Origin: Malus domestica | Lineage: Eukaryota; Streptophyta; Magnoliopsida; Rosales; Rosaceae | Direction of reading: 5' to 3' | Length of the DNA: 64,000 nt | Assembly (NCBI RefSeq): GCF_042453785.1 | Contig: NC_091673.1 | Span: 6,276,001-6,340,000, forward strand | Part shown: piece by piece, positions 1 through 15,165 of the stretch | Position numbering within the stretch: position 1 is the first letter of the stretch | Layout: the number at the start of each line of letters is the position of its first letter | The notes under the pieces: generated by a model | Told to the model about the DNA's origin: nothing | The model's input: only the letters and a program-made list of their open reading frames with translations | The model's database searches: none | Program-made: the position numbers and the translations under genes

Positions 1-1590
1 CTCCAAAAATAAAAAACCAGGTTATGATCGAGGAGAGTGAATTGCCTCCAATATCGAGAGCAAGGTGGGAAATTTGAGCTTCCGAATTGGTGGGTTTTGA
101 AATCTCTGTAAGTTTAGTGCTCCCAGTTTCCATTTGGGTCGGCTTTCTCTTTTGATTTGATCTTTTTTTGGAATCAAATTGTAGAGTTGCCCCTCTGTAG
201 TCTGCAATGCACCTAACGCATTTTATAAATTACTTTTTATTCAGGGTGGGGATATTCGATTCGATGACTTAAGATTTATCGAGAGATCACTCAGTTCAAT
301 ATTAACCTTTGACTTTCAAAGGGAAGAAGGTAGCATCCTCTTCCCCCATTGGGTCATCCGTCGAAGGTTGTCTTGTAAGTTGTAATTTTGCGGGAAACTA
401 AGCTGTCTGGAACAACTTTGTTGAGTCTTCTTCATTTATAAGTAAGAGATTTTAGACTTATTCTTAACAAAGATGAATTTTAACCATATTATAATTAGTT
501 TATTGTGAGGCTTAGCACACATCTCTCTCCCTTAATATATATAATATCGTTTGTTTATAAAAAATAAAAAAACTTAAAATTTGAGTTTTAAACCTCCAAA
601 GCTTCTCTAATTATTGGACTAAAAAATGTTTTAAATTAAAACTTATTTTTGGATCAAATTTAGCTTGGAAAATGAGCCAAGGATAGTGGTTGAGACTTAG
701 TGCGAGGACCCAGTTGATGATGTTGTCGGCCTCTTGTGAAAAGACTAACAGCCCATGTGGTTGAACTGTTGGTTGATCAAACGGTCTATATTATTATTTT
801 TTTAAATCAAATTTATCAATATGTTAAATCCAAGTTGAGCTCGAATATGAACAAATCTAACTATAAAAAAAATAAATCTAACGACCCAAAATTAAATGCA
901 ACGATTAAAACAATTATAAAAAGTTATTTAAATAAAATTCACCCAAAAATCCTATTAATACATATGTATTTGTTCAAATATCCACAGAAATTTTCTTTTG
1001 TCTTACAACCCTATAAAAAAATTGAAATGGTCACCAACTCACCATTAAAGTATAGGTTTGGAGAAATTGATTCAAAGCAGTAACAACTTGTACTAAAAAT
1101 GTGATAAATAAGTAGCAACTAGTCCAACTCTCATTCTTATCTTGTGACATATAATTGGATATAAGTCAATAGTTTGTTCAGTTGCTTGTTTTCCCACCAA
1201 ATACTGTTACAATGATTGTCAACTGCTTTCCTCCTACCAAATTATTCTTCACTGCTTTCCACCAATTTGTTTGTCTTCGCCGACTCTACAAAACATTATC
1301 ATAAAATCATGTGATTTTGTTTTGGATTTCTACTAAATAAGTAAGAGAGCAAATTATAGGCAGCAAAGGTCGACGAACTATGAGATATTATATGTTAGGT
1401 CTTATCCAAATTTATGTCGGCCTCATTAAATCCCACATGGTCTTATCTAGTATGAAAGTTGTCACCCTCTTGCAAATTAACTTTGCAATCTAGGTAGTGG
1501 GGAATGCAGAAATCCTATCATATTTCACCGCATTGGTTCATGAAAAAGAGAGGAGTTACTTGATCAGCTTCAATTGGTTTTTTTTTTTGC
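1..1590. other. AT-rich intergenic DNA, no gene seen
   Basis: I see no protein with a recognisable motif in any frame. The open frames here (for example plus 736-1083) are lysine- and asparagine-rich low-complexity translations of AT-rich DNA and are unlikely to be genes. Confidence 0.5.
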
Positions 1591-1603
1591 TTCCCACAAT
1601 GTT

Positions 1604-1805
1604 GCAATAGAATGGTTGAAAATGGGGATGTTCCTGGTTCTAGATATGTAAATGTTTTTCTAGCGAATGAATGGAACCCTTTACCTTTTGCAGCCTCAAA
1701 TCTTGAACGTTTACAGTCAGGGCTTGAAGATTATGTTTTTACATTAAGAAACAAATGCATGGAGATTTCATATATGCCACAGAAATTGAAAGTTCCTTTT
1801 GTGAG
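1604..1805 (+). pseudogene. Exon-like coding fragment of unknown identity
   Basis: A short open frame begins at an ATG at 1612, just after a T-rich tract ending in AATAG, which looks like an intron acceptor. It translates to about 60 residues with normal protein composition (GDVPGSRYVNVF, then NEWNPLPFAASNLERLQ and LEDYVFTLRNKC). I do not recognise the family. Just downstream (about 1835-1920) another frame reads VVELHALQKAG-VLVRGHVARKLR, which is also protein-like but not joined in frame. No convincing complete gene surrounds either piece. They are best read as exons of a decayed gene copy, or of a gene I could not assemble. Confidence 0.35.
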
Positions 1806-1929
1806 TCTTGACACTTGAACTCTTGTAACTTGTAAGGGAGCATCTCAAGCTTGGTAGTGGAGTTGCATGCTCTGCAGAAAGCCGGAGTACTTGTCCGTGG
1901 ACATGTAGCTCGAAAACTGAGGTTTGTTT

Positions 1930-3230
1930 CATCACTTACATTCCGCTGCTTTTCAATTCCCTTTACTATATTGGAACCCTAAAGTATGTAGCAGAGTCAT
2001 CTGTGAGTGTGAGTTTGAGTCTGCAGATGCTTAAAAATCTTGTGATTATCCAGCAATTATGTAGTTATGTGACAAAATCCATTGTTTTGTTCGTCTTTTG
2101 TTTTCGTGTGTTTGCTTGTATTCATCTTTCCATGTGCTTGTTTTTCCTCTTTAAAGTTTAAGCCATATATTATACTTTAAAGATTTCTCACCTTGCTGTC
2201 CCTCATGCATGCCGTCACAACTCGTCAACTTTAAAGTTTCAACTTTCAAGGGTTAATTATTTGTTTAGTATGCCGACATACTATGTAATCGGTGTGTATT
2301 AATCATCTCTTGCGTTTGTGCTGTTTTCACATTAACACGATATGATGATCCCGAACTTCAAATCACTGGCCCACCCATAAATCTACAGCTGAGCAAAAAA
2401 ACCAATGTATGTCGACTATCTGGTGGGGTCTTGGTACCACGCTCTAGTGCCGTTGTAAGACTGCCACGTGTATAGCTAGACAATTGTCTCTATACATTAA
2501 AAAAGGTACCTATTAGTTGGAATGGAGTGCCAATTGGATGAAGTTGGACTGTGCCGCTGTGGTATTGTAAGCGAGTCGAGTTGTCCAAGTTTTGAACCGA
2601 GTCATATTTCAGTTCAGAACTACTTTGAATTGGGTTGAATCGGTTGACCATGAGCCTTATCCCAAATTGCATTTGGGTATAGGGGCTGTTGCTTGGAAGT
2701 CGCATGCATGGAGTCAACTCATTGTGCGGAGAAATTCGGAGGTTCAGCATCTGGATCACGTGTTTGTGAACTTAAAATACAAAATTAGAACACCACATAC
2801 CTCACCCCTCCTAATTTGTCATGCTAATTCTATCCCACTTTAACCCCACCCTCCCTCTCACATCAACCCCAATCCAGTTTCTTTACCTAAGAACTTCCCC
2901 ATTGTGAGAATTATACAGCAGTCCTCAACCAGCATTTCTCGAAGAAAAAGTGGTGACATTCGCCGAAAAAATTGATGTAGATCAAATGCACAAAGAACAT
3001 GCATGTATATATATTTTTAGTACGTATTATTGAGCTCTCAAATACATTAATTCACTTATGTGTATGTGATTTTTCTATGAACTCTCACGACCAAGAAAAC
3101 AAGGCCTATCAGAAGCCACTTAATTAAAAAGGAGTATATATATAATAGAAGTATGAGACCAAAAAAAAAGGACGGATCATTGATCACACAATTAACTTCT
3201 GAATAATAATTAGTCACTCAAGATTGTATT
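1930..3230. other. Intergenic DNA, downstream of galactinol synthase
   Basis: No gene or repeat that I can support. It ends at the 3' end of the minus-strand galactinol synthase, so the last few hundred bases probably hold that gene's 3' UTR and terminator. Confidence 0.4.
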
Positions 3231-3235
3231 ATAGA

Positions 3236-4698
3236 TCAAGCAGCAGATGGAGCAGGAAGGTATGGAATGGTTGGCTCCGGCAGGGAAACCATGATCGACA
3301 GCGGCTTTGAGAAAGTTTCTTCCTCCGCAGTTACTGGGTTTTCAGCCTTGAAATCCAGGGAATCGTCGTTGTAAATTTCCCACCATTTGGCCACTAAGAC
3401 CTTGATATCCTCTCTGTCCATGTTAGCTTCCTTGCCAGTATACCTCCATGGTTTTGATCCCTATAATTAAGAAGAAACAATTCATTAAGAGTGATTAATT
3501 AAATTAAATACGCGTAATCAATCTGTTAAATAGTACTTACTGCAGCACAGTAGTGAACCACGTTTACTTGATCAAGCTGCACGTTCTCTGGGTGGCGCCA
3601 AAGATTGGCTAGAACTAGGTTGTATATATTTGGTATGGGTTTGTAAGTCTTTTGGAAGAACATGTTCAAGAAATCCTGTAAAACAAACAAAAAGATTTTA
3701 TTAATCTCAATTCACAGTGAAATTATTATGTCACAAGGCAGAAACAACCCCACATAAATTTCGCTCAGTTAATTTAAAAATAATCAAAATTTCCAATCAA
3801 CTTTCCTGTTCTGCAAAAGGGGTGGGTGGGACAACTTGCAGTGTCTGAAGAAGGCTGTTGTAAGTCAAGCGGCTAGGCTCGAACACAAACATTCCGGCGT
3901 TGAAGTACAGTGGAGGAGGAGAGCCCATGTCCGCAGGCCATGAAACCTTGTCAGGGCACTGCTGGCAATACCCAATTTTGTGTTGAGGTGAGTGACTCCA
4001 AGTTTTCTCACAGAAGCAGTCCATCACAGCGTAGAAGTAGCCATTAGGCGTGGCAAACAGGTGATCTATGTTCTCATACACTTGGATATCCGCATCCAAA
4101 TATATCATTTTGCTGTACTCCTCAAACTGCATATATATAAGTTCCATATACTCAAATATATACTGATGCCATGTATACATATTTATTGTAACCATAAGAA
4201 ATGCATGTGCGCATATTTTGTTCACCAGACAGTCTGATATTATGTTGTACGACAATTGATTTAAATCATTGGCAGACTAATTTCATTCGACAGTTTGACA
4301 ACATATTAGATGTTTATACGTTATCATGATAAATATCAATATATGGTATGGTTTTACATACTTACATTCCAAATACGGAGCTTCGAGTAGTTGATGACAT
4401 AGTAGGCCATTGCAAACTTGATCTGGTTCTCAGGAGGATAAATAGGTTCGATCTCTTGGACAATACAGCCCTGAGACCGTAATATCTCACGGTGCTCCTC
4501 CGGCACGTCCGGCAATATTGCAACCACAAGAGAGTATTCACTCTTCACTTTGCGTAGGCCCTTAGCCAAACCCACAACCCCTTTGACATAATCAGCATCA
4601 CCGGCTAAAAATGTCACAAAGGCCCTCTTGGAGTAGCCTGTAGTAGTACTGTTGCTGGTTGCCTGCAACACATCAGCTGGAACTTCTGGTGGTGCCAT
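3236..4698 (-). CDS. GolS: Galactinol synthase (GolS), intron 2 donor non-canonical
   Basis: Makes galactinol from UDP-galactose and myo-inositol, the first committed step of raffinose-family oligosaccharide synthesis, in the cytosol (family knowledge). Coding exons on the minus strand are 4698-4366, 4126-3806, 3675-3541 and 3460-3236, giving about 337 residues, the usual GolS length. This is a GT8-family glycosyltransferase: RAFVTFLAGDADYVKGVVGLA lies near residues 25-45, the metal-binding DxD is D122-A-D124 in MIYLDADIQV, and PLYFNAGMFVFEP follows. The C-terminus is the hydrophobic pentapeptide APSAA typical of the family. Exon phases close perfectly, but the donor of intron 2 reads CAG|GAAAGT where GT is expected; introns 1 and 3 are ordinary GT-AG. 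The only nearby GT adds four bases and shifts the frame. Either a rare GA-AG intron, a damaged allele or a base error. Identity is near certain; whether it is functional is open. Confidence 0.93.
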
Positions 4699-4699
4699 T

Positions 4700-5190
4700 G
4701 CCTTGATTTTTTGTGCTGAATAGTAGTAAAGGGAAGATGTTGGGGTGATTTGGAAAGTTGCAGAGAGTGGTTTGATGAAAATTATTAGGTTGGTGTGTTG
4801 AGAAATGAGGAGTGTGGGGAAAGTAAATTTGTTACACTGATGAAGCCACCCTACTAACCTTTGTTCCTGAGTTGCAATCTTGCCCCTTTGGATGCTTTAA
4901 ATAAACAAATGAGGACTAAATGCATGTCAGATGAATCCAAATGAAACCCAAATGCAAAGTTCCAATTTTATTTTTAATTGTATTTTTATTTTTATAAATA
5001 ATGTTCTATTGGGGTTTATGATGGTATTGGAGAGAAATAAAAAAACAAGAATGAATGAATGAACAATGTTTGTTGTTCAAACCCACCATTCATCTAAATT
5101 GGGTAGCCTTATCATCAAGAATCAAGATGGACGGCTGAGATTAATGGGAGGTAATAAGGTCATGGTCAATAGAAAACACAGGAGGCTCCA
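4700..5190. other. Galactinol synthase 5' flank
   Basis: This is the region upstream of the minus-strand GolS start and should hold its 5' UTR and promoter. I did not find a clear TATA box at the expected distance. Confidence 0.4.
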
Positions 5191-5195
5191 TTTAG

Positions 5196-5545
5196 GCGGT
5201 GTATTCAATTGAGAATTTGAGATACTTTAATAGATTTATAAATCTATGGATTTTTATGGAGTTTAATTGATTTGTAGAGATTCCATTTAAAATTTTGATT
5301 CAATTCCCTCGAAATCTCATGGGGAGATGTGAGATTTGTGGATGCTTAGAATATACTACAAAATATCTTCAATTCCCTCTAATTCCTCAACTTTCTCAAA
5401 TTCTTTCAAATCATTTTCTAATTGAATACACCTGGAATGTTATAAACTTATTTAAAATCCCAATTGAATACATCTGGATTTTTAAGGATTTTAATAAACT
5501 ATCTTAAAATTCTAATTGAATATACCTTAATTTCAGAGAATCACT
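5196..5545. mobile_element. Probable MITE with repeated ATTGAATAYAYC ends
   Basis: The left edge reads GCGGTGTATTCAATTGAGAA and is followed by AT-rich DNA. The right half carries the complement-type motif (AATTGAATACACC, AATTGAATACATC, AATTGAATATACC) at roughly 45-bp spacing. Inverted ends with an AT-rich core suggest a non-autonomous DNA transposon. I could not fix a target-site duplication. Confidence 0.4.
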
Positions 5546-5569
5546 TAAAATCTTAATTAAATATCCCTA

Positions 5570-8540
5570 AATTCATTAAAAGAATTAAAATCCCTTATAA
5601 GCACTTGTAACGGGGGATATGTAATAGGCATCAAGTGGGAATCATTTTCCGTTGTGGAAATATATTTAAGAAAGTTAGCATCAAAGGGTGTAGTCGGCTG
5701 AAGTGGGGTCTTTGATAGAGAAATGATCATTTTTAGAGGTCGATGCCAAATTAAGGAGAAAATTTGGCTAAGGGTTTTTGTCCACGTCATTTAGGCGACT
5801 ATTTTCATATAATCATGGCATGCGATTCTTGTATTTTGATTTCATCTGACTTTGTCACAAATGAGAGTTAACAAGACTATTGAATTTCCTTTTAGAATAT
5901 AGAGAGGTTTATTTTTAGGCTCAAACTCAATCACATCCATTAGCTTCTAAAACATGATTAATACTACATACATGAGTTTAGCACATATATTTGAATATTT
6001 CTCTCTGTAGTACAGATGAATTTAGTGTATTTATTAAAAAAAACCATAATTAATACAAAGCTTGCCCTAAACCCTAAACCCTAAACTTTATCATTGAATT
6101 AATCAAGGAAAAATCAGATGTGGGTTTTCATTTTGATGAGAAAGTTTAACAATAATTATAAAGATTGACTAGCTTAATGATTGGGAAGATTATTGATTAA
6201 TTGACCTCTGGCATATTCCTCTATACCAACAATGAGAAAGGAAGGAAAATACAAACAAAATGATGGAGAAAATATGTTGAGACCATGCATTAGCATGTGT
6301 GATGACAAGAATTAATAACAAGATTCTCAACGTCTATGAATTTGAAGATAATCGATGGACGATGAAGTTCAAAAAAGTTTTGTTTATATATGATCCATGC
6401 ACCCAAACAAATTACCAAAGTTGTATATTTGTCTGTATTAGTTAAATAAACCCTAATTTTTATGTTATTAAGAAGGTTTTTTATAAAATAAAAAATAAAA
6501 AGAAGAGAGAGAGAGAGAGAGTGGTATATGCATGCACTTGTTCATTAAGAGTCAGTCCTCAAGCAAGGTATTTGGTATTAATCGTGACTGATAAGAATTA
6601 GGGTTAGCTTTATTTCCCCTTTTTCTTTTGTGCTTTTACTGCAGATTCCAGCACCCTGTAAAATTTTGTTTCCCGCGGCTTTCTCACTTGCATATTATAA
6701 ATATCTTGAAAGACGTATGTGGTTTTTCAAATACCACACAAATCTCATCCAACAACGAATTCTCGAGGAGGCAGCAGATACATAAAAGTTTTCCTTCGTT
6801 GAGAATGTTGCCGACGTCATTAGAAATTCCACAATATTATTGACGTTTCAATAAACATATGTCAAGTCAAGAGAAATAAACATAATGATATGGACGATAC
6901 TACAACTACCATATACTTCGAATCATATTGTGTAAATCATAAATTATGATAATTGTGATTATATTTCTTGTTTAAATCATTAAAGAATGTATTCAACCAT
7001 CAACCACCACATTATATATGTAGCCTATAAAGTATGGTTTACAAACATGGTCTTCCTGACATTTTCCTAAGTGTATATATTAATGGTTGATATGATGCTG
7101 TGTGGTTGGTCGAGACAAGTTAGGTTAAGCTTAATTGAGAAAAAGTTTGTAATATATAACATGAAAAACGTTACAAGAAAGCAACGCTTGCTTATCTGAT
7201 AGAGAACGATCATCTCTTCCTTTGATTAATTACTTACAATTACATATGTAAAGCTGATCTTATCTATGAATAAAAATGCACAAAGTATCTGGTGAATCAC
7301 ACACACACACACACACATAAACGAAAAGATCATTCAAAGTAGATCACTTACACCTCAAAGTGGAACCATATCATCTCCAGGAATTGCGCAGAGCAGATGA
7401 TTAGGCCCTATATACTATGCCTTAAAGAAAAAGAGAAAGAAAAAGAAAAGGGAGAGTACTCCTTGTTTCATCGATCTTCCTCAACAATCTTGCTCAATGT
7501 TAGTTTGTAAAGGGCTCCTTAGTTCTGTAGGTTGCAGCCAGTGTTTAACCATGGCAAAGAAGTGCATACCCGAAATTTTGTCCATTAAAACTTTATTAAA
7601 ACAACAATTATGTCAAAGAAAATCAGCGTTTAGCCATCTCGTTGTTATCCTCGAAACGACATATTATGGGTCCAAATTGGACACCAAGGCTCCAACTTGT
7701 GAAAATTGAAAATATGTTATTTCGGCTTCACCTATCATAGCAGTTGTATAATCTTATCAAAGATTTAGGGTTGGAGGAGTACTAGATCGAAGAGTAATTT
7801 GACGCTCACACATGACAAAAGCCGCAGGTAGGAGATATTCTTCGGTCTGGATACCGGACCAGCTAGCTTGTTATTGTATGCATCTGCATGCATGCATAAC
7901 TACTGCAGATGCCCATAATATTTATCCATCCATCCATCCATGCTTGCTTTCCGAAACCGCATGTTATATTTCAATTTTAATTTAAGTCAATCAACAATTT
8001 TCACTTTAAGGAGAGATAAGTCGAGAGTAATTTTGATTTTATTTGAAAAGAAATCAAATTAATTATTAACCTATGTTTAAAGTTAAAGTGACTAATGCCC
8101 TATTTGATGAAATGCATAATTATTTATTGATCTAACCCGAATTTCTTATTAAAAAATTCACACATGAAAATGTGAAAATGTCATCTCCAAAAGAAGGTTC
8201 CAAGGCAGAGATGGTGTTAGTGGCGTGGGCATATTTGCATGGAGAGGCATGCCTTGCAACTTTTTGACTGCGGAAAATTGAGAGAAATCCGATATTTTGA
8301 TTCTCTAGTCTTTTTACAATAATGTGGATATTCATGCACAAAATTACAAACTAATAAAACTGTTTTGTCGTTAAGTGGGGGATATTTCATATTTGTGTAC
8401 GACTTTCACCCGTCTCTAAGTTGTGACAAAAAAGGGGATTTTATTAGGATCCTTATCTCTCTGTCTCCGGAGGGTCCCAAACCTCAGAGGCTGGTAATCA
8501 ATGGAACCCTCCAATTAGATCTGATAATTTCTTACACGAT
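5570..8540. other. Intergenic DNA with simple repeats
   Basis: No gene recognised. It contains a telomere-like tract (CCCTAAA units, 6065-6086), a GA run near 6503-6522, an AC run near 7298-7317 and CATC repeats near 7925-7941. The longest open frames (plus 6628-6843 and 7497-7709) show no family signature. Confidence 0.45.
6065..6086 (+). repeat. Short interstitial telomere-type repeat
   Basis: Three consecutive CCCTAAA-type units occur in otherwise AT-rich intergenic DNA. Such telo-boxes are common in plant promoters and at old break-repair sites; here no gene start lies nearby. Confidence 0.7.
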
Positions 8541-8560
8541 TTGTTGACACGATAAGTAAT

Positions 8561-8670
8561 GGTCGTACCCAGTGCACAAGGCTCCCGCTTTACGCATGGT
8601 CTGGGAAAGGTGAGTGTTGGCTAGCCTTACCCCCATTTATGGAGAGGCTGCTCCCAAGTCTCGAACCCGA
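8561..8670 (-). mobile_element. tRNA-derived SINE fragment, copy 1
   Basis: This is a reverse-oriented copy of the SINE at 42851-43029. It starts with the complement of GGTACGACC, includes GCACAAGGCTCCCGC and GGCTAGCCTTACCCCCAT, and ends at the box B-like TCTCGAACCCGA. It lacks the box A half, so it is 5'-truncated. The flanks (GACACGATAAGTAA and GACAAGTAAACGATA) may be a degraded target duplication but do not match exactly. Confidence 0.7.
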
Positions 8671-8995
8671 CAAGTAAACGATACGAAAATAACGGATTTC
8701 GGGTCAATACGATAACTAATCGGATTATTATCAGGTCATATGATAATAACCCGTTAATAACGGGTCCTTAACAGGTTTACACGAGAGTGACACGCGGTAA
8801 CCTGTTTTGACACGATAAGAAAAAAAGTTATTTTGATGATTTTAATTTTTTAAACTACTAAAAAAAACTTACTATAAAATACAATAGATATAATGAATAT
8901 GTATATATTGTTTATTAATTATTATTCTATATAACTTTTAAAATTGAACTTTTATTTATTTATTTATTTTTATAATATATTATAGGCAAAGATTG

Positions 8996-11134
8996 TGTCA
9001 CAGCCCGTCCCAAGATTTTATATTTGGGGACGTGAAATGACGGATTTACCCTTAGCGGGTATTAAGGTATGTGTGTGTGACGTTATTTGGATTAACTTTA
9101 TATAAGTTTTGGATTAAAATTATTGGTTTGTAAAATATTGTGTGGTTAGGGATTAAATGGATGGTGAGGATTTGGTGTTGGACCACCTACACTCCCTGCT
9201 CTCTCCCTCTTCCCCGTATCACTCTCTCTCTCTTCCCTCACGATTCTCTCACTCTCTCTCACTCTCTCTCACTCTCTCTCACCCATAAGCGTACGGACAT
9301 CACCAAAACCCTCCAAAACTCCGTGGATCGAAGCAAACAAGGTAAGATTCTTTATCCTTGTGATGTTCTGAGTTGATTGGTACTAATTTTAGGAAGTGAA
9401 ACCCTCGGAATCGTCGTGAAACCCTAACCCCGAAAATGTGCATTGTTCATGCACACGTGAAATGTTGCATTTCAGGGAATTCTAAGCTTATAGTGAGCTT
9501 AGTGAAGTCCCAAGGAAGCTCGGAGTGCTTCGTTTGAAGGTTTTGGACGTCGGGATCACTAGGTTCGAGTTTGGCCGGTTTTTCTTGGATTTTCCCGGTG
9601 ATATTTTGTTGTTTTTAGAGCTTTAAAGTAGTATATCGTGAATCTACATGTTTGAGGCTTCATTTTGATATAAAATTCAAAGAAATCGGTTGAGAAACGA
9701 AGGAGAACAAGCATTTTTAAAACTCGTCTTAAAGCATTTTTAAGACGATGCGCGTGGGGGCGCGTGGCAAGCCTAAAAATTTTTCTAAAAATTTCTCGAC
9801 GTCCGTGACGTCGAGTAGGTCGATGTGGTATATTCATATACCCAAATTGAGCACTGTGTATGAGAAGTTATTTCGAATTGTCGGTTATGTGTTTAAATTA
9901 ACGTTTTTATAGTTGTTTCGCATATAGGTGACACATATCCCGAGGACGAGCGCATCCAGGGACGTCACGGGGGTTACGACCCATCGACTTACCAGTGAGT
10001 GGGCAGTTTTGTTTTCGTATTACCTATATACTACTGTTTTTCCCAGAAAATGCATTTATATGAAAATATGTTTTTAAATGCCACGCATGCAATTGTTGAG
10101 ATGTTTGAACTAATAATTGATGCATATATATGTGAATTGACGTTGTGGATGCACAGGTGAGTATCAAGTGAGTTTATATGGTTTATATGAATGAATGATG
10201 ATGTGATTGCGTTGTGAGCTCATAAACTGCACCTTTGGTATTAGTGCTTATAGTATTCACCACACCGCATGCTCGCCTTGGATCTAAATAGGTGGATGTC
10301 GTACAGACCACTAGAGGTGGTTCCGACATGCCAGTCGTACAGACCATTAGAGGGGTTCCGACTAGTGGGTGACTTTAGATTATGTGCACAAATGATTGAT
10401 GAGAGAAGCACTAGAGCGTATTATTTCACCATCTTAGTCGTACAGACTACTATAGGTAGTTCCGACTTATGTGCAGTGTAGTGTCGTACAGGTCACAGTT
10501 GGTGACTCCGGCTGGATGGGATATTGAGCTATAGAATCAGCCGTACATGACCACTGTAGGGTCTCCGGTTGATTTATTATTTCACCTGAGTTATATTGAT
10601 GCATTCATATTATATTTTGGCATGGCATGGCATATTCTTTATGAGATGTTATGTTGATAAATGGTGAGCTGAGTTTTGATGATATATGTATATATATGTT
10701 TATATTCTATTTTTCTGGGAAAGTATACAGGTTTTACGGTGAGTGGTTAGAAACGTTTTAAATGAAATGTTTTTGGAAAATCTTTGGTTTTACTAACCCA
10801 CTCATCTTTGTTTTGCGCCCCTCCAGGTTCTAGTTAGCAGTTGGTGGCTCTCGAGGTCTTTTTTGGCATTCTGACAGACGTACTGCATGTAGGTCTCACA
10901 TGCGGGTGTTGCACTTTTAATTATGGTCCTACTTGACTGCACTTGATACCTACGCTCTGAACTTGTGTGTTTTACTTTATAATTCCCTCCTTTTATACTA
11001 GTAGGTTGTTACTGCTAGTGGTTGTTTTAAATTCCTTCATATTTCTGTTATATCTTGCTTCCGTGTCGCACTTTTGGCTACGTCACGCTCACGTAACGGC
11101 CAACACACCTTGATTCTAGGATCGGGGTGTGTCA
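8996..11134. mobile_element. Solo LTR of a large LTR retrotransposon
   Basis: A 2139-bp unit begins TGTCACAGCCCGTCC and ends GGGGTGTGTCA, with the TG...CA ends of an LTR. It is flanked on both sides by the identical 5 bp GATTG (8991-8995 and 11135-11139). No gag, pol, primer-binding site or second LTR is present, so it is best explained as a solo LTR left by recombination between two LTRs. It carries a CTCTCTCA-rich tract near 9223-9282 and a cluster of short palindromic repeats at about 10297-10575. The length fits a Ty3/gypsy-type LTR, but the superfamily cannot be settled without internal sequence. Confidence 0.7.
10297..10575. repeat. Five degenerate 30-bp hairpin repeats in the solo LTR
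   Basis: The motif GTCGTACAGACCACTAGAGG-type followed by TGGTTCCGAC recurs about five times with variation (near 10297, 10328, 10437, 10483 and 10540). Each unit can fold on itself (CCACTAGAGGTGG, CTACTATAGGTAG). Confidence 0.65.
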
Positions 11135-12458
11135 GATTGAGATTAAAAATCATAAAACACATTAAAAATAAAAATATCAAGTAATTTAAAAATACCAAAC
11201 ACATTAAAAAAATTATAATAATTAATTTACATATGCAAAAAAATATGCAAACGCTCGTAGTCGCATCCTCTACACTTTGAGGATAGGTATATGATCATGT
11301 GAATTTTTAAACATACAAACTCTCATGAATAGTATTTTTAAGGGGGTTCAAAATAACCAAAATTCATAATCATTAATGTATAAGTCTGAAAGATGTGAAA
11401 GCATAATAAACGTTCATAATTGCATCCTCAACACTTAGACGATGGTTACATAATTGTTTAAATTTTTAAAACCCTCTAAATCTCATGAACAATGTTTTAT
11501 ATTTGAGTGCAAAATTAATAATAATTATTGTAGAAGTGTGAAAAATGTAATCACTCGTCATGAAAAGCTTTATAACTTTCACGAAGGGATCAACTCCGAA
11601 ATTTAATATGTATATACTAATTTAGTATTATGTTTTAAATTTTTTTTTTGTCAAATTCTGTTTTTCATTTTCATTTTTATTGATTTAAAATATATTTTTC
11701 TTAACGGGTAACAGGTCAGGTCATATTACCCAATAATATTAACAGGTTAATTTCAGGTCAGGTCATATTACCCGTTTACTTTAATAGGTATTACACAACA
11801 CAACCCGTTAAGCTATCAAGTACGACACGAAAACGACACAAACACGAAAAACACGATACGAATGTCAGGTCTAACCCCAATACAATTGGGCCCCCAAGAT
11901 GTTGACGCTCTGGCCTTCCGTGTAATTCGTGCGCACTAGGCGGCCTAAATCTTGGTTGCACAATAAAATGTCTCGAATTTCTTGAGTCCCCCGAATCACA
12001 TGAATGTCCGGTTAAAGACCCGCTGCGTTGGGATCCAACTGGGGTGTGTGAGGTTGAAATACAGGAGATGGACCTAGTGGGATGTTTTTGGGTCTTGGAC
12101 GGATGAGTGACGTGGTACCTCCACCTGCATCACTTGGAATTCTTGCATGGCAAGAAACAAAGCAAGGCACAACACAACAGTAGACATAGCAATTACAATT
12201 CAGAAACTGTATCCAAAATCCAACCAAGAGCTCAAATGTATACATTTGATTTGACCAACCCCACTCCCACTCCCACTCATTCGTTCTTTCTATCATAACA
12301 TAATATTAAAGGTCTTCCTCCTACACGAAATGAGAATTCCCAGAAGAAATACAAGATTTAACAACAATTCAATTGTCTCAAGAAAAAACAAAAAGAACAA
12401 GATAATGTTCACCCCTGCATCCAGAATTTCCGGTCCACAAAATGACTCCTCAATACGA

Positions 12459-14838
<2,380 letters not shown>

Positions 14839-15165
14839 CTTCGATGAGCTTTCGCAGAGGGATCTTGAAGATGGAGATCGAGGGAGAGAGAGAGAGAGAA
14901 GGAGACGGAAGCTTTGAACCAACGCGTGAATGTGTAGGGGTGAGGATTGTCAACTGGGGGTTTATAAACTCGACTATTTTTTTCGTAATTGGCTTGAAGT
15001 ACGAAAATGCCCCTACAACGCTAAGCCTGCGGGTGACATTGTGTGTCCAATCAGTGCCCGCCATGTCACTGGTCATTTAAAACGACGACAGATGCGCCAT
15101 CGTCGCGTCCACATTGTAAACAATGTTTTGTGTTCCGTAGGGTTTAAAGCAATGCAGTCGCCACC

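Larger units (their letters stand above)
8545..11880. mobile_element. Older repeat with ACACGA-type ends, hosting nested insertions
   Basis: Both flanks of the solo LTR at 8996-11134 belong to one kind of sequence. The left side (8545-8830) and right side (11695-11870) are rich in CACGA, GACACGA, AACGGGT and CAGGTCA motifs in opposing orientation, as in the subterminal repeats of some hAT-like non-autonomous elements. A SINE fragment (8561-8670) and the solo LTR lie inside it. Ends and target duplication are not resolved, so family assignment is inference. Confidence 0.35.

Noticed and set aside
6065-6086. Possible old chromosome end
   Set aside because: Only three telomere-type units; far too short to support a fusion or telomere.
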